Shown here: piece by piece, positions 26,352 through 35,765 of the stretch
Position numbering within the stretch: position 1 is the first letter of the stretch
How the letters are laid out: each line of letters starts with the position of its first letter
NCBI GenBank assembly: GCA_019358855.1
Contig: JAHHII010000007.1
Coordinates: 167,685 to 231,684, forward strand
DNA length: 64,000 nucleotides
Origin: Timaviella obliquedivisa GSE-PSE-MK23-08B
GTDB taxonomy: Bacteria; Cyanobacteriota; Cyanobacteriia; Elainellales; Elainellaceae
Direction: 5' to 3'
Notes under the pieces: generated by a model
Databases searched by the model: none
The model's input: the letters and a program-made list of their open reading frames with translations, nothing else
What the model was told of the DNA's origin: nothing
Translations under genes and position numbers: made by a program

Positions 26352-26930
26352 CTACTTGCGCCATTTAACAGAGCAACCGATCGCACTCGTTGCTGAATTT
26401 ACAATGGTTTGATTAGACAGGAGTTGGGCGATCGCATCCCTGGCGTAATTGACTTTAACTGCGCCTGGATTTTGCGGATTGTCATCCACTGCACCGTTGT
26501 AGCAAATAATACCAGAGCGATTGATAATGAATATTTCGGGAGTGCGTTCGGCGGCAAAACTCTGGGCGACATCTTGCGTAACATCTCGCAAATAAGGAAA
26601 GTTAAGACTTTTTTCTTGAGCGAAAGTTTTCATCTTTTCAAAACTATCAGCGGGGTATTGCTGCTCGTCGTTGGCATTGATACCAATTAGGGTGAAGCCC
26701 TGGCTTTGGAAGTCAGTTTGAATTTGCTTGAGCCGATCGACATACAGATGAACGTAAGGGCAGTGGTTGCACATCATGACTACCCCCACCGCCTGGAATT
26801 TCTCCAGGTATCGAGCCAAGTGGTGTACGGTATCATCAATTCCAGGGATCTCGAAATCTGGCGCGTAGTGACCAATTTTTTCCATCATTGCCTCTTGCTC
26901 TTGAGTAGATGACCAAAATCCAACCGCCAT
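26352..26930 (-). CDS. Thioredoxin-fold protein of the peroxiredoxin-like (AhpC/TSA) group
   Basis: The protein is 192 residues from ATG 26930, or 178 from the in-frame ATG at 26888, which aligns better (MEKIGHYAPDFEIPG). The fold is thioredoxin-like with the redox motif CNHCPYV about 50 residues in, DVTQDVAQSFAAERTPEIFI later, and a cis-Pro in ERTPEIF. The Cys-x-x-Cys motif suggests a disulfide reductase or peroxiredoxin-like role. The cyanobacterial group is common but its substrate is unknown to me. No signal peptide, so probably cytoplasmic. Confidence 0.85.
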   Translation of the reverse strand: MAVGFWSSTQEQEAMMEKIGHYAPDFEIPGIDDTVHHLARYLEKFQAVGVVMMCNHCPYVHLYVDRLKQIQTDFQSQGFTLIGINANDEQQYPADSFEKMKTFAQEKSLNFPYLRDVTQDVAQSFAAERTPEIFIINRSGIICYNGAVDDNPQNPGAVKVNYARDAIAQLLSNQTIVNSATSAIGCSVKWRK

Positions 26931-27015
26931 ACTAGCCTAAGCCGCGTGTATTCTGCTAAAACCCATTCTGTTAACAGCCTCTTGCTCACCTTTATAGCTT
27001 CTAAGCACAAGTTCA

Positions 27016-29265
27016 ATGCAAGTTCCTATTCGTAAAGACCTGGTGCTACTTGGCGGTGGTCATAGCCATGCGATCGCGCTCAAACAATTTGGTATGAATC
27101 CTGTTGCGGGTGTGCAACTGACGCTGATTACAGATGTGTCGCACACGCCCTACTCTGGAATGTTACCGGGGTACGTTGCCGGACTGTATGACTTTGATGC
27201 TTGCCATATTGATCTGCGTCCATTGACCCAGTTTGCACAGGTGCGAATGATTGTGGATCAGGCAATAGGATTTAATGACGTGACCCATGAGGTGCTGTTG
27301 CAAGACCATCCGCCGATCGCCTTTGACTTACTTTCGATTGACATTGGCAGCAATCCGGCAGCAATAACAGTTCCAGGTGCGGCAGAATATGCGATCGCCG
27401 TCAAGCCAATTTCGCAGTTTTTAACGCGCTGGGATCAGCTAGTGGCGGAGACGACTCAAAATCCTGAACGGTCAATTAAGGTAGCGATCGTAGGCGGTGG
27501 AGCCGGAGGCGTAGAGTTAGCGTTTAATATCCAGGCACGGCTCCTGAGGATTTTAAGTCAAGCGGGACAGCCAACCTCTCACCTGGAATTGCATTTGTTT
27601 CATCGGGGCGATCGCCTTTTGCCAGAACGTCATCTGGGGGTGAGTCGTCAAGTTCAAAAGCTGCTGGCACAGCGGGGCGTTCACATTCATTTGCAGCAAT
27701 CGGTTACAGAGATCAAGGCAGCATCGGTTCACTGTGAGTCGGGGTTGACAGTGGCGTGCGATCGCATTTTCTGGGTGACCCAAGCGGCGGCGGCTCCCTG
27801 GCTGAAAGCGTCTGGATTAGCCACAGATGAGCGGGGCTTTATTTTAGTGAACGATCAGCTTCAGTCAATTTCTCATCCGCAAATCTTCGCGGCGGGGGAT
27901 GTGGCGACGATGGTTCACCAGGCTCGACCCAAGGCTGGGGTGTTTGCCGTGCGACAGGGCAAACCTTTGGCAGAAAACTTACGGCGCGCTGTGCAGATAC
28001 CGCAAGGGTCGCTTTTATCCCAGCCGTTGAAGTCTTTTGTGCCGCAGAAGGACTTTTTGATTTTACTCGGAACGGGCGATCGTCGGGCGTTGGCATCTTG
28101 GGGTGCAGTGCGGCTACCGCTTCATCCGTGGCTTTGGCGCTGGAAAGATGGCATCGACCAAAAGTTTATGGATCAGTTTCGGAATTTGACGATGGAAAGC
28201 CGGGAGAATCAGCCATCGGTAGAGATGCCAATGCACTGTGCTGGCTGTGCCTCTAAGGTGGGTGGGGCAGTGCTGGGGAAGGTGTTGGCGCGGCTTGGAT
28301 CAGGGCGGGTTGAGCGGGATGATGTGTTAGTGGGGTTAGCGCCAACAGATGATGCAGCAGTGGTGACGGTTCCGCTAGGAAAGGTGATGGTGCAGACGGT
28401 TGATCATTTTCGGGCGTTGGTTAATGATCCGTTTTTATTTGGGCAGATTTGCGCCAATCATTGTCTGAGCGATTTGTTTGCAATGGGGGCAATGCCGCAG
28501 AGTGCCTTAGCGATCGCCACTCTCCCGTATGCCTCAGAACTGAAACAAGAGGAAATGCTCTACCAGCTTTTATCAGGCACCCTTAAAGTCCTCAATCAAT
28601 CTCAGGCAATGCTAATAGGTGGGCACACCACAGAAGGAGCAGAGCTTTCTTTAGGTCTGTCGTGCAATGGTTTAGCTGATCCTGAAAAAATTTGGCGTAA
28701 AAGCGACATGAAGCCGGGACAGGTTTTAATTTTAACGAAGGCGCTAGGGACAGGCACTCTGTTTGCGGCGGATATGCGACTGCAAGCCAAAGGACGATGG
28801 ATTGAGGCGGCGATCGCATCTATGCTACTTTCCAACCAAGGTGCAGCAGAGTGTTTGCGAACCCATGGTGTTACGGCTTGTACGGACGTAACAGGGTTTG
28901 GGCTATTAGGACATTTGGTAGAAATGGTACGGGCTTCTAACGTGGCAGTAGAGCTACAGATTGACGCGATCGCCGTATTGCCAGGTGCCTACGAAACTAT
29001 TCAAAAAGGAATTCTCAGTTCTCTCCATCCACAAAACTTACAAGTTGCTTCATGCATTCACAATCTCGGTCAGATTGAATGTCATCCGCTGTATCCGCTG
29101 CTGTTCGATCCGCAAACATCGGGCGGACTATTAGCAACAGTTCCAGCAGAACAAGCGATCGTTTGTCTCAAGGCTCTACACTCAGCCGGATATACAGAAA
29201 GCCGAGTAGTCGGAAAAGTCATTCCGCTGTCGGATTTTCCACCTGTAACCTTTACGCTAAGCTGA
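27016..29265 (+). CDS. selD: Selenide, water dikinase fused to an NADH-dehydrogenase-like flavoprotein domain
   Basis: A 749-residue two-domain protein. Residues 1-about 375 are a pyridine-nucleotide-disulfide oxidoreductase: GGGHSHAIALKQFG near 13, GGGAGGVELAF near 162 and AAGDVATM near 294. Residues 400-749 are SelD, with the active-site segment C-x-x-C-A-S-K at 408-414. Cys411 and Lys414 take the places of the catalytic Cys17 and Lys20 of E. coli SelD, so no selenocysteine is needed. Then come DDAAVV, GGHTTEG and TDVTGFGLLGH. SelD makes selenophosphate from selenide and ATP; the flavoprotein may supply reductant. The fusion is known in cyanobacteria and other bacteria. A likely user of selenophosphate, mnmH, lies at 59487. 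Confidence 0.95.
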   Translation: MQVPIRKDLVLLGGGHSHAIALKQFGMNPVAGVQLTLITDVSHTPYSGMLPGYVAGLYDFDACHIDLRPLTQFAQVRMIVDQAIGFNDVTHEVLLQDHPPIAFDLLSIDIGSNPAAITVPGAAEYAIAVKPISQFLTRWDQLVAETTQNPERSIKVAIVGGGAGGVELAFNIQARLLRILSQAGQPTSHLELHLFHRGDRLLPERHLGVSRQVQKLLAQRGVHIHLQQSVTEIKAASVHCESGLTVACDRIFWVTQAAAAPWLKASGLATDERGFILVNDQLQSISHPQIFAAGDVATMVHQARPKAGVFAVRQGKPLAENLRRAVQIPQGSLLSQPLKSFVPQKDFLILLGTGDRRALASWGAVRLPLHPWLWRWKDGIDQKFMDQFRNLTMESRENQPSVEMPMHCAGCASKVGGAVLGKVLARLGSGRVERDDVLVGLAPTDDAAVVTVPLGKVMVQTVDHFRALVNDPFLFGQICANHCLSDLFAMGAMPQSALAIATLPYASELKQEEMLYQLLSGTLKVLNQSQAMLIGGHTTEGAELSLGLSCNGLADPEKIWRKSDMKPGQVLILTKALGTGTLFAADMRLQAKGRWIEAAIASMLLSNQGAAECLRTHGVTACTDVTGFGLLGHLVEMVRASNVAVELQIDAIAVLPGAYETIQKGILSSLHPQNLQVASCIHNLGQIECHPLYPLLFDPQTSGGLLATVPAEQAIVCLKALHSAGYTESRVVGKVIPLSDFPPVTFTLS

Positions 29266-29356
29266 TGTGCTGCTGAAGCATCGATTGATTCTTTCCTTTG
29301 CCTGTGTCTATTTTTCAGAGCCTGAGCACGGTGCCTAGAACATCAGTTGTCCCTTC

Positions 29357-31357
29357 TCAAACCTCATTAATTAACTGGTAGATGTACAAATTTGTACCGG
29401 GTCTACGAACATTTTTAAACCCAGAAAAAGGCAGGTAAAAAGCATCTTGTTGATCAAAACGGTTCTGGGGATCATCAATTTCCATTGCCTCAAACGATCG
29501 CTTGAGAACATAGGATTTTTGAATAGTTTCAGCAATGCTTGCCTCTAAACGCTCTTCTGAATCAACAGCATTTTCTTGCACAATGATAAAATCAGGCAGT
29601 CTGTTCTGAGGCTCTTGGGCAAAGTAAAACCCATTTTCATTGAAATCATAATCCCATTGGAGATAGTACTCTACTTCATCATTCTGTATCGACTGAAGCT
29701 GAGCTATTAAAGATTTTGAACCATTGATTTGAGGTGATTTTAATTGTTCAATGACCTGCCTAAGCGATCGATCTGGCATGACTTGACCATAGATAAGACC
29801 CGTTTGATAAATTGAGCTATTCTGAGACGCATTTTGACGCAACCATTCAGCCGCCTCGACCCGATTATCTAAAGTGGCGAACAGGCGATCGGATTGGGCG
29901 ACCGCCTGAGCCGACTGAAAAATGATCAGAGTGGTCAATAAGAGGGCTAAAGATTTCTCTGGCGATCGCATGGGTAACTGCTTGAGTAACTGCCATTTAG
30001 ACAACTGTTCAATTAGCATCGTCACAAAAATTGCAGCCGTCATACAAGCAAAGGGTACAACCGGAACCATGTACCGCGATGGTACGACAAAGCTACTTCC
30101 CACCAGGAGATAATAGGTCGCTGGAAACGATAATAAAATGGTTGCCCGGATGATATTGAGCTTGAACGCTGCAATGATGCCCAGCAGTGCGGCAACAAAC
30201 AAACACCAGCCTAAGCCCAGCGGCAATGTAAACTGAAAGTGATATCCTAATCCTGTTCCTAAGTAACGATCAGGGGTGCTTTGGGTAGCAGAGTGAATCA
30301 CGCTGGAAAACTCTGCCACAAAAACTTTAGGATCGAGCAGTGCGAACGGAGTGCCAACAAAAAAAGCAGCTAAGAACCCCCCGAAAAAGGTAAAAAGATG
30401 AGGCTCTAGTAAGGCGGCAAAGAACTGAAAAGCCTTTACTAAAACAGATAACGTTAGAGACGATCCTCCCAGAATACTCAGTATTTTTTGAAGAGCAGGT
30501 AAGCGTTCAGGGTTCTCAAGGTTGCCATCAACAGTGAGGTATTGGGTAACGAAGTCGGGTGTTAGAGCGATCGCTCCCGTCAATAAAATTACCCCTACTA
30601 GAACCAGTCCTACCTGGGTAGAACGAACTAAACTACGATTATCAACGATCTTGCTTTTCCAGCCTTTCTGCTCTTGAATGACCTTCAGCGAATGCGCGAT
30701 TAGTAAGGTTCCAATTAAGGGCAATGACGTATATTTTGTAGAGAAAGCAAGCCCTGAGAAAATGCCAGCATACAGATAGGTTTGAAAGGCAGCTTTAGCC
30801 GATTGATCGGTTTCAGAGATCTGAAGAATGAACAAAACCGCAGTGACTATCAGGAAAGTTTGGACAACATCTGTAACACCAAAGTGAGAGTTGCGGACAT
30901 GAAGATATGTCAGGCTGAGGAATAATGATGCGATCGCTGCTGCTTGTCGATCAACCAACTTTTGAATCATTAAATAAACGACTGCGATCGTCATCACACC
31001 AAAGCTTAAAGACAAACATCGGTTAATCAAATAAAGATGACTGGGATCATAAATAAATTCACGAATTAAATCGTCAGTAGATACATAGCTGCCAAACAGA
31101 TGACCTATGCCATAATACGCTCCATAAACCCCAAACAACAAATACATGTATAACGTGGGATAAATGAAAAAGTGAGGATTAAGATCACCAGAGAAAAACC
31201 CAAGCGATCGCGAAATGAGTGCGGTTTCGTCGGGGCGACATTCGGTATGAGGTAGCCCAAAGTTGAGTCCCCAGACCCGAACGATCACTCCAATCAGAAG
31301 AATCGTAGGCAAAACCCAGCCTGTTTCTTTAACTTTATCCATCTTCGCTATCACCAT
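29357..31357 (-). CDS. GT39-like (ArnT/PMT_2) membrane glycosyltransferase
   Basis: The 666-residue polytopic membrane protein has about ten hydrophobic segments in the first 470 residues and a soluble C-terminal domain (about 480-666). Near the first loop it shows the GT-C type acidic pair, in CRPDETALISRS after residue 40. HVRNSHFGVTDVVQ (near 151) resembles the second conserved block. Such enzymes use polyprenyl-phosphate sugars to modify lipids, proteins or polysaccharides outside the membrane. The ATG overlaps the TGA of the upstream methyltransferase (ATGGTGA), a sign of translational coupling. It is the last gene of the leftward polysaccharide arm. Confidence 0.8.
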   Translation of the reverse strand: MVIAKMDKVKETGWVLPTILLIGVIVRVWGLNFGLPHTECRPDETALISRSLGFFSGDLNPHFFIYPTLYMYLLFGVYGAYYGIGHLFGSYVSTDDLIREFIYDPSHLYLINRCLSLSFGVMTIAVVYLMIQKLVDRQAAAIASLFLSLTYLHVRNSHFGVTDVVQTFLIVTAVLFILQISETDQSAKAAFQTYLYAGIFSGLAFSTKYTSLPLIGTLLIAHSLKVIQEQKGWKSKIVDNRSLVRSTQVGLVLVGVILLTGAIALTPDFVTQYLTVDGNLENPERLPALQKILSILGGSSLTLSVLVKAFQFFAALLEPHLFTFFGGFLAAFFVGTPFALLDPKVFVAEFSSVIHSATQSTPDRYLGTGLGYHFQFTLPLGLGWCLFVAALLGIIAAFKLNIIRATILLSFPATYYLLVGSSFVVPSRYMVPVVPFACMTAAIFVTMLIEQLSKWQLLKQLPMRSPEKSLALLLTTLIIFQSAQAVAQSDRLFATLDNRVEAAEWLRQNASQNSSIYQTGLIYGQVMPDRSLRQVIEQLKSPQINGSKSLIAQLQSIQNDEVEYYLQWDYDFNENGFYFAQEPQNRLPDFIIVQENAVDSEERLEASIAETIQKSYVLKRSFEAMEIDDPQNRFDQQDAFYLPFSGFKNVRRPGTNLYIYQLINEV

Positions 31358-32214
31358 AGCTTTTTATAAATTACCCAGAACTGATCAGTTGCAGGATAAG
31401 GAATGGCAACCCGATTTGGAACAAAGGCTAGGAGTAGCAGCGCTAACTTAGCTAATAAGGAACCCTTTTTTTGTCGAAGTGAAAATTTAGCATGGGCGGC
31501 ATTGATCCATTTGCGGGGTTTACCCCGTACCACTTCTTGAAACCCATATTGTGCCGCTAGCCGTTTCAAATCCTTGGGTGAAAACCAATGTAAGGTGCTG
31601 GGTGGATGATAGACCTGCCAATTTTCTCCTAAAAGCCGTGCTTTGAGGCTATCCCGGTTGCCTGTTTCAATGAGCCAGAACCCTTTAGATTGGGTGGCTT
31701 CGGCAGCAATGCGAAACGCTTCTTGAACATTGGTAAAATGAGCGATGACTTGGATAAAAGTAATCAGGTCGTATTTTTCGGTCGTCCGAAATTCTTCCAT
31801 CGTGTCTTGCACCACACGCAGCCCAGATTTCTTAGCCTGCTCTGCCATATCAGCATTAGGTTCAATGCCACTGCCTTTCCAGTCGCGATCGATAAATCCT
31901 TGTAAAATAAATCCCGCCGCTGCCCCTACGTCTAAAATCCGTCCAGGTCTTTTAAAGTATCGACTCATCAGTTGAGCGTAGTGCTGTCCCTTGAGCTTGA
32001 GAAACCTTGCCTCACCCAGATAATCGGCATAGTCCTCTTCTTTTCCTGGCAAGTGAGGCTCATCGATAGGCTTTGGTCGAGGCTCCATCTCAACAAATTG
32101 ATGGGCGCAAACTTGGCAACGTCGGATCGTGTAATGATTAATAGCTAGGAAGTTTCGAGTGGTGCTATTGCAAACTGGGCAAGTTTTTATAGCCCGATCG
32201 GGAGTCACTGTCAT
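31351..32214 (-). CDS. SAM-dependent methyltransferase with N-terminal zinc ribbon
   Basis: A 287-residue protein with paired cysteines at residues 12/15 and 33/36 (CPVC ... CQVC), followed by a class I Rossmann methyltransferase domain. SAM motif I is ILDVGAAAGFILQGF near 95. The post-motifs GIEPNADMAEQAKK and YDLITFIQVIAHF are also present. Enzymes of this layout methylate sugars or sugar nucleotides in surface polysaccharide loci. A second gene with the same domain layout lies at 33721-34764. The end overlaps the next gene's start by 7 bases. Confidence 0.85.
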   Translation of the reverse strand: MTVTPDRAIKTCPVCNSTTRNFLAINHYTIRRCQVCAHQFVEMEPRPKPIDEPHLPGKEEDYADYLGEARFLKLKGQHYAQLMSRYFKRPGRILDVGAAAGFILQGFIDRDWKGSGIEPNADMAEQAKKSGLRVVQDTMEEFRTTEKYDLITFIQVIAHFTNVQEAFRIAAEATQSKGFWLIETGNRDSLKARLLGENWQVYHPPSTLHWFSPKDLKRLAAQYGFQEVVRGKPRKWINAAHAKFSLRQKKGSLLAKLALLLLAFVPNRVAIPYPATDQFWVIYKKLW

Positions 32215-32258
32215 GATTTTATGAAGGTGAAAAAGCTGAATGAATTAATAGGCTGATA

Positions 32259-33653
32259 CTAAGCTGATACTAAGGACGGAACCAAGGGCTGAGGAGTTAG
32301 CAACTGTAGCATTTTGCGTTGGGTGCGCCAATAAACGTCTTCCATGAGGCTATGGCAAAATTCTCCATTGCGCCCAATGGTGTGCAGTCCTTCTACACCA
32401 GTAGAATGTTCGAGATGCTGTCGAGTTTGCTCGTACTGATTGAGAAAGACAGGATAGGCAATGGGAGTCCGCAGCACGCGACAGCCTTGGTATCTCTGTG
32501 CTGCACTAGGAATAATAGGCTTGAGATGTTCGAGACAGAGCTTGCCGAGGCTGTCATCATCCATTCGCCAAATTTCATCGCCCACTTCACAGCCAATATC
32601 AACTGTAATTAAAGTCTTACCAGAGGGTGCAAGCCAGGGCATGGATAGGGCAGTTTCGGTGAGTCGGAAAAATGGAAACGCTGATTCAGGTGTCCAAAGG
32701 ACAGTGTCTTTGAGTAGACCTCGACCTTCAAAGCGCATGTTGACAAAGCTCATAGGGCGATAGCGAAACTTTGAAAGCGGCTGAAGAGCATCGGTGCCCT
32801 TAACCATTTTTGCTAGAAGGTGGCAAGGGGCAGTGCTAATTACGGCTGAAACCGCTTGCTCTCTACCATTGACGCGGATAGATTGAACGCGCGCGGCTCC
32901 GCCGTTACCGCAAGGGTCGCCCTCCACATTAATTTCTTCCACAGGCGACTCTAGACGAATGGCATCTTCTAGCCCAGTTGCCAACCGCTGACAAAGCAAC
33001 CCCACGCCCCCCTCAGGATAAACGTGCCACACGTGGGAATTTTCTGAAACTTCGTGGCTATAGCCACAGGCAACGGCTCGACCAGTTAGATAGCTAGCTG
33101 TTTTAAGCTTTAAAGTTTGACCAATGGTGTTTTGCAGTTTGCTGCCTACTGACGCGGAAAGTTCTGAGGCAGATACACCCGACCAAGCCTCTAAGAGTGG
33201 AATAGCAACCTCGTTGGCTAGGGTTTTACCGTAGTTAGCACGGAACCACTCTGCTGCTGAGCTATTCATTCGCTCTACGTTCGTAGGCAAGACCTTACTG
33301 GCAAGTCCACTGGCAAAGTAACGAGGATTTTGCAGCAGTCCAAAGGGGTAGCTATAGGTTTTACCGCCCACAAGAACGCTTTCACCATGGTATTTAACAT
33401 CACGGCACTGTGCGCCAATACCGATCGCTGCTGCCAGTCGATTAGTAATGAAGTGTGCGCCAAAGTCATAGGTAAATCCATCGGTGTCATGAAAGCTAGA
33501 AGCGAGTCCAGCAATTTTTTTACCAGCTTCGTATAGGATAAAAGGAACCTGGTGTCGTCTTAAAAAAGCTGCTGCAGTTAATCCGGCTGAACCGCCACCA
33601 ATAATGGCGATCGGTTTCTGTTTAGAATAAGAATTTTGAGTAGGGTAGGACAT
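32259..33653 (-). CDS. FAD/NAD(P)-binding amine-oxidase-like protein
   Basis: About 464 residues from ATG 33653 (a GTG nine bases further upstream is also possible). The N-terminus carries a dinucleotide-binding fold, IGGGSAGLTAAAFLRRHQ, followed by the FAD-family block GLASSFHDTDGFTYDFGAHF and a C-terminal GVEGLHTIGRNGEFCHSLMED. The look is that of the protoporphyrinogen-oxidase/UDP-galactopyranose-mutase superfamily. In polysaccharide loci such enzymes oxidise or isomerise a sugar-nucleotide or lipid-linked sugar. It is distantly related to the FAD protein at 35766-37106. Substrate unknown. Confidence 0.8.
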   Translation of the reverse strand: MSYPTQNSYSKQKPIAIIGGGSAGLTAAAFLRRHQVPFILYEAGKKIAGLASSFHDTDGFTYDFGAHFITNRLAAAIGIGAQCRDVKYHGESVLVGGKTYSYPFGLLQNPRYFASGLASKVLPTNVERMNSSAAEWFRANYGKTLANEVAIPLLEAWSGVSASELSASVGSKLQNTIGQTLKLKTASYLTGRAVACGYSHEVSENSHVWHVYPEGGVGLLCQRLATGLEDAIRLESPVEEINVEGDPCGNGGAARVQSIRVNGREQAVSAVISTAPCHLLAKMVKGTDALQPLSKFRYRPMSFVNMRFEGRGLLKDTVLWTPESAFPFFRLTETALSMPWLAPSGKTLITVDIGCEVGDEIWRMDDDSLGKLCLEHLKPIIPSAAQRYQGCRVLRTPIAYPVFLNQYEQTRQHLEHSTGVEGLHTIGRNGEFCHSLMEDVYWRTQRKMLQLLTPQPLVPSLVSA

Positions 33654-33720
33654 AGAAAGCACTGATGAATGGTTGCAACCTGAAGAATCATTTTAGGGTT
33701 AAATAAGTTTAGAATTAACG

Positions 33721-34764
33721 TTAATGCGATCGCTTTAGGACGGCTCTCATTAACGCCCCTCGTCCCATCCATTGTTGCACTTGATCGAATAGGGTAAACA
33801 CGCCTAATGACAGGGTTGAACTGAGGCTGAACTGGTTAATCAGCCACTGGGGCGCTTGGCGATCGACCAGGGCATTGCGGATGGAGTAGACCCAGTTGAC
33901 GGGGCTGATAATCGTTGTTAATGTCTCAATTTCTAAACCTGTTTTTTGGGCGATCGCCGCCATCGTTGCCGAGTTAAACAAATTCCAATGGCGAGGAAAG
34001 TGATACCCGCCCCAATGCCGAGTGCGCGATAGTTGAAAATCTAAGGTATCGGTGTTGTCGGTGACAATAACCAGTCTACCGCCTGGTTTAAGCAGCGCTC
34101 GCACCGCTCTTAACACAGCCGTAGGATCATCCACATGCTCGATCGTAGCGATCATAAATGCCAGGTCGTAGCTAGACTGAGGCAGATCTAAATTTTGGAC
34201 GATGCCTTGATGAATTTTTAGTCCCTTGCGTCTGCCCATTTCAACGGCGCGATCGTTGGGTTCAATGCCTTCTAATCTCCAACTTTTTTGCCCAAAATCT
34301 TGTAGCAAACTTAAATGAAACCCGTCGCCACAGCCCACATCAAGAATCCGGGCATCCTTCTTTAATCCTCGGCAACAATCCAACAGGCGGCTAGCTTCTA
34401 GCTTGCAGCGAACTTTGTAAACAAAACCATAGCGTTCTGCCGAAAATTCAAAGGCGTGATAGTCGGCTGGATAAATGCGATCGAGTTCGGTAAGGGCGGG
34501 GCGAGGATTGAGATAGACTAAGCCACAGCGTCGGCAACGGACTGCTAAAAAAGTGTCAGGACTGGTGCGATATTCAAAGTCTTCTCCGACCCCAAGAGGT
34601 TCGGCATCGTCGACATCGCAGATGCAGCACTTGACCAACTCCAAGGTTAGTGGATCTGTGGAACCGGGGCGACAGGCGGCTCCAAAGCGCGGGAGAAGTT
34701 GTTTAACCATAGGTAGAGACAAAGGGGCTAAAGAATCTAGCTGACTAGGATTACCGGGCACCAA
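33721..34764 (-). CDS. SAM-dependent methyltransferase with N-terminal cysteine pairs
   Basis: A 347-residue protein. Cysteines at about 46/47/49 and 77/80 (CCICD, CRRC, then GLVYLNPRP) form a likely zinc ribbon. The methyltransferase domain follows: ILDVGCGDGFHLSLL near 140, EGIEPNDRAVEMG near 165, and AFMIATIEHVDDP near 193. A hydrophobic segment near the C-terminus may associate with the membrane. It shares its domain plan with the methyltransferase at 31351-32214. Its ATG lies inside the 3' end of the deacetylase gene (14-base overlap), so the two are co-translated. Confidence 0.85.
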   Translation of the reverse strand: MVPGNPSQLDSLAPLSLPMVKQLLPRFGAACRPGSTDPLTLELVKCCICDVDDAEPLGVGEDFEYRTSPDTFLAVRCRRCGLVYLNPRPALTELDRIYPADYHAFEFSAERYGFVYKVRCKLEASRLLDCCRGLKKDARILDVGCGDGFHLSLLQDFGQKSWRLEGIEPNDRAVEMGRRKGLKIHQGIVQNLDLPQSSYDLAFMIATIEHVDDPTAVLRAVRALLKPGGRLVIVTDNTDTLDFQLSRTRHWGGYHFPRHWNLFNSATMAAIAQKTGLEIETLTTIISPVNWVYSIRNALVDRQAPQWLINQFSLSSTLSLGVFTLFDQVQQWMGRGALMRAVLKRSH

Positions 34765-35731
34765 CGGGAGTTCTGTCTTGAGGAATTAGGGTCGGCAAGG
34801 CTCCAGAAACAAGCCGAGCATGTTGACCCACGGTGCGGACAGTGAACTGACGAGACAAGAGTTGCAGCGATCGCTTCAAAACCCGCAGCTTTTTGTAACT
34901 GGGTTGGTTCATTGCCGGAAAAAACCCTAACTCAGGTACATCTTCACAGCCTAGAAAATCTAGTGGGTGCAGCAGCATGGAGGGCTGGGTGCCAGTCGTC
35001 TTGCAGAGCCACAGCGCAATTCTAAAATACAAGAGCGCCAAACTCGGAGAAAACCCGCTGATAAAGAGGAGGTAGCTAAAGTGAATGGGCACCTTAAAAA
35101 TGGGCATGGTAGTCACCGGAATTTCGGTGAGGCGCTCATTGCCCAAACGCCATTGGTAGGGCTTCAGCGGCTGAAAGCCATCTTTGAAGCTCCCAAAGAG
35201 CGCCTTTCGTTTTTGCCGCTCTTCTTTGCTCATCTTGCTGGTCATAAAATAATAGGCTCTAGCCAGCGGCCCTAGAAAAGTGGGAAATGTCGAAGCGTCA
35301 TACTGATAACCTCGGCGCTTCAAAACTTTGAGAACGGCGGGAGAAAAGCTGTAGCCAGGACCCCGAAAGCCAACCGGATGTTGCCCCGTGACTCGCTCAA
35401 TGTGCTCTTCAGCGATCGCAATTTCCTGTTCAATTTCAGCTTCAGAATACAAGTGCAACCAAGACTCGTGGTGAAAAGAATGATTACCCACTTCATGCCC
35501 TGCTAAGGCGATCGACCGAATCGCACTTGAGTTTTTGGCGAGGGCAGCATCCTGTCCCACAATGAAAAATGTGATGGTCAAGTTGAGTTCCCTAAACATT
35601 TCTAGGGCGCGGGGAACCATGAGATCAAGGTATGACGGAAATTGATCCCAATTGGGATCACCATGGATCTTCATATAAGACCATTGGTTGTCGAGGTCGA
35701 GCGATAGACTGGCGATCGGCTTCCGGTTCAT
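34751..35731 (-). CDS. Polysaccharide deacetylase (NodB-like, CE4)
   Basis: A 326-residue protein with the NodB homology domain. It shows SLSLDLDNQWSY at residues 8-19 in place of the common TFDDG, ITFFIVGQDAA near 52-62, the metal-binding HEVGNHSFHHESW near 77-89 and GFRGPGYSFSP near 120. It has no signal peptide, so it may act on a lipid-linked or nucleotide-linked precursor in the cytoplasm, unlike secreted chitooligosaccharide deacetylases. It likely removes an N-acetyl or other acyl group from a sugar during assembly. It overlaps the next gene by 14 bases. Confidence 0.85.
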   Translation of the reverse strand: MNRKPIASLSLDLDNQWSYMKIHGDPNWDQFPSYLDLMVPRALEMFRELNLTITFFIVGQDAALAKNSSAIRSIALAGHEVGNHSFHHESWLHLYSEAEIEQEIAIAEEHIERVTGQHPVGFRGPGYSFSPAVLKVLKRRGYQYDASTFPTFLGPLARAYYFMTSKMSKEERQKRKALFGSFKDGFQPLKPYQWRLGNERLTEIPVTTMPIFKVPIHFSYLLFISGFSPSLALLYFRIALWLCKTTGTQPSMLLHPLDFLGCEDVPELGFFPAMNQPSYKKLRVLKRSLQLLSRQFTVRTVGQHARLVSGALPTLIPQDRTPVGAR

Positions 35732-35765
35732 AAATGTTTCTCCCTGTCGTATTCTGTTGTCATCC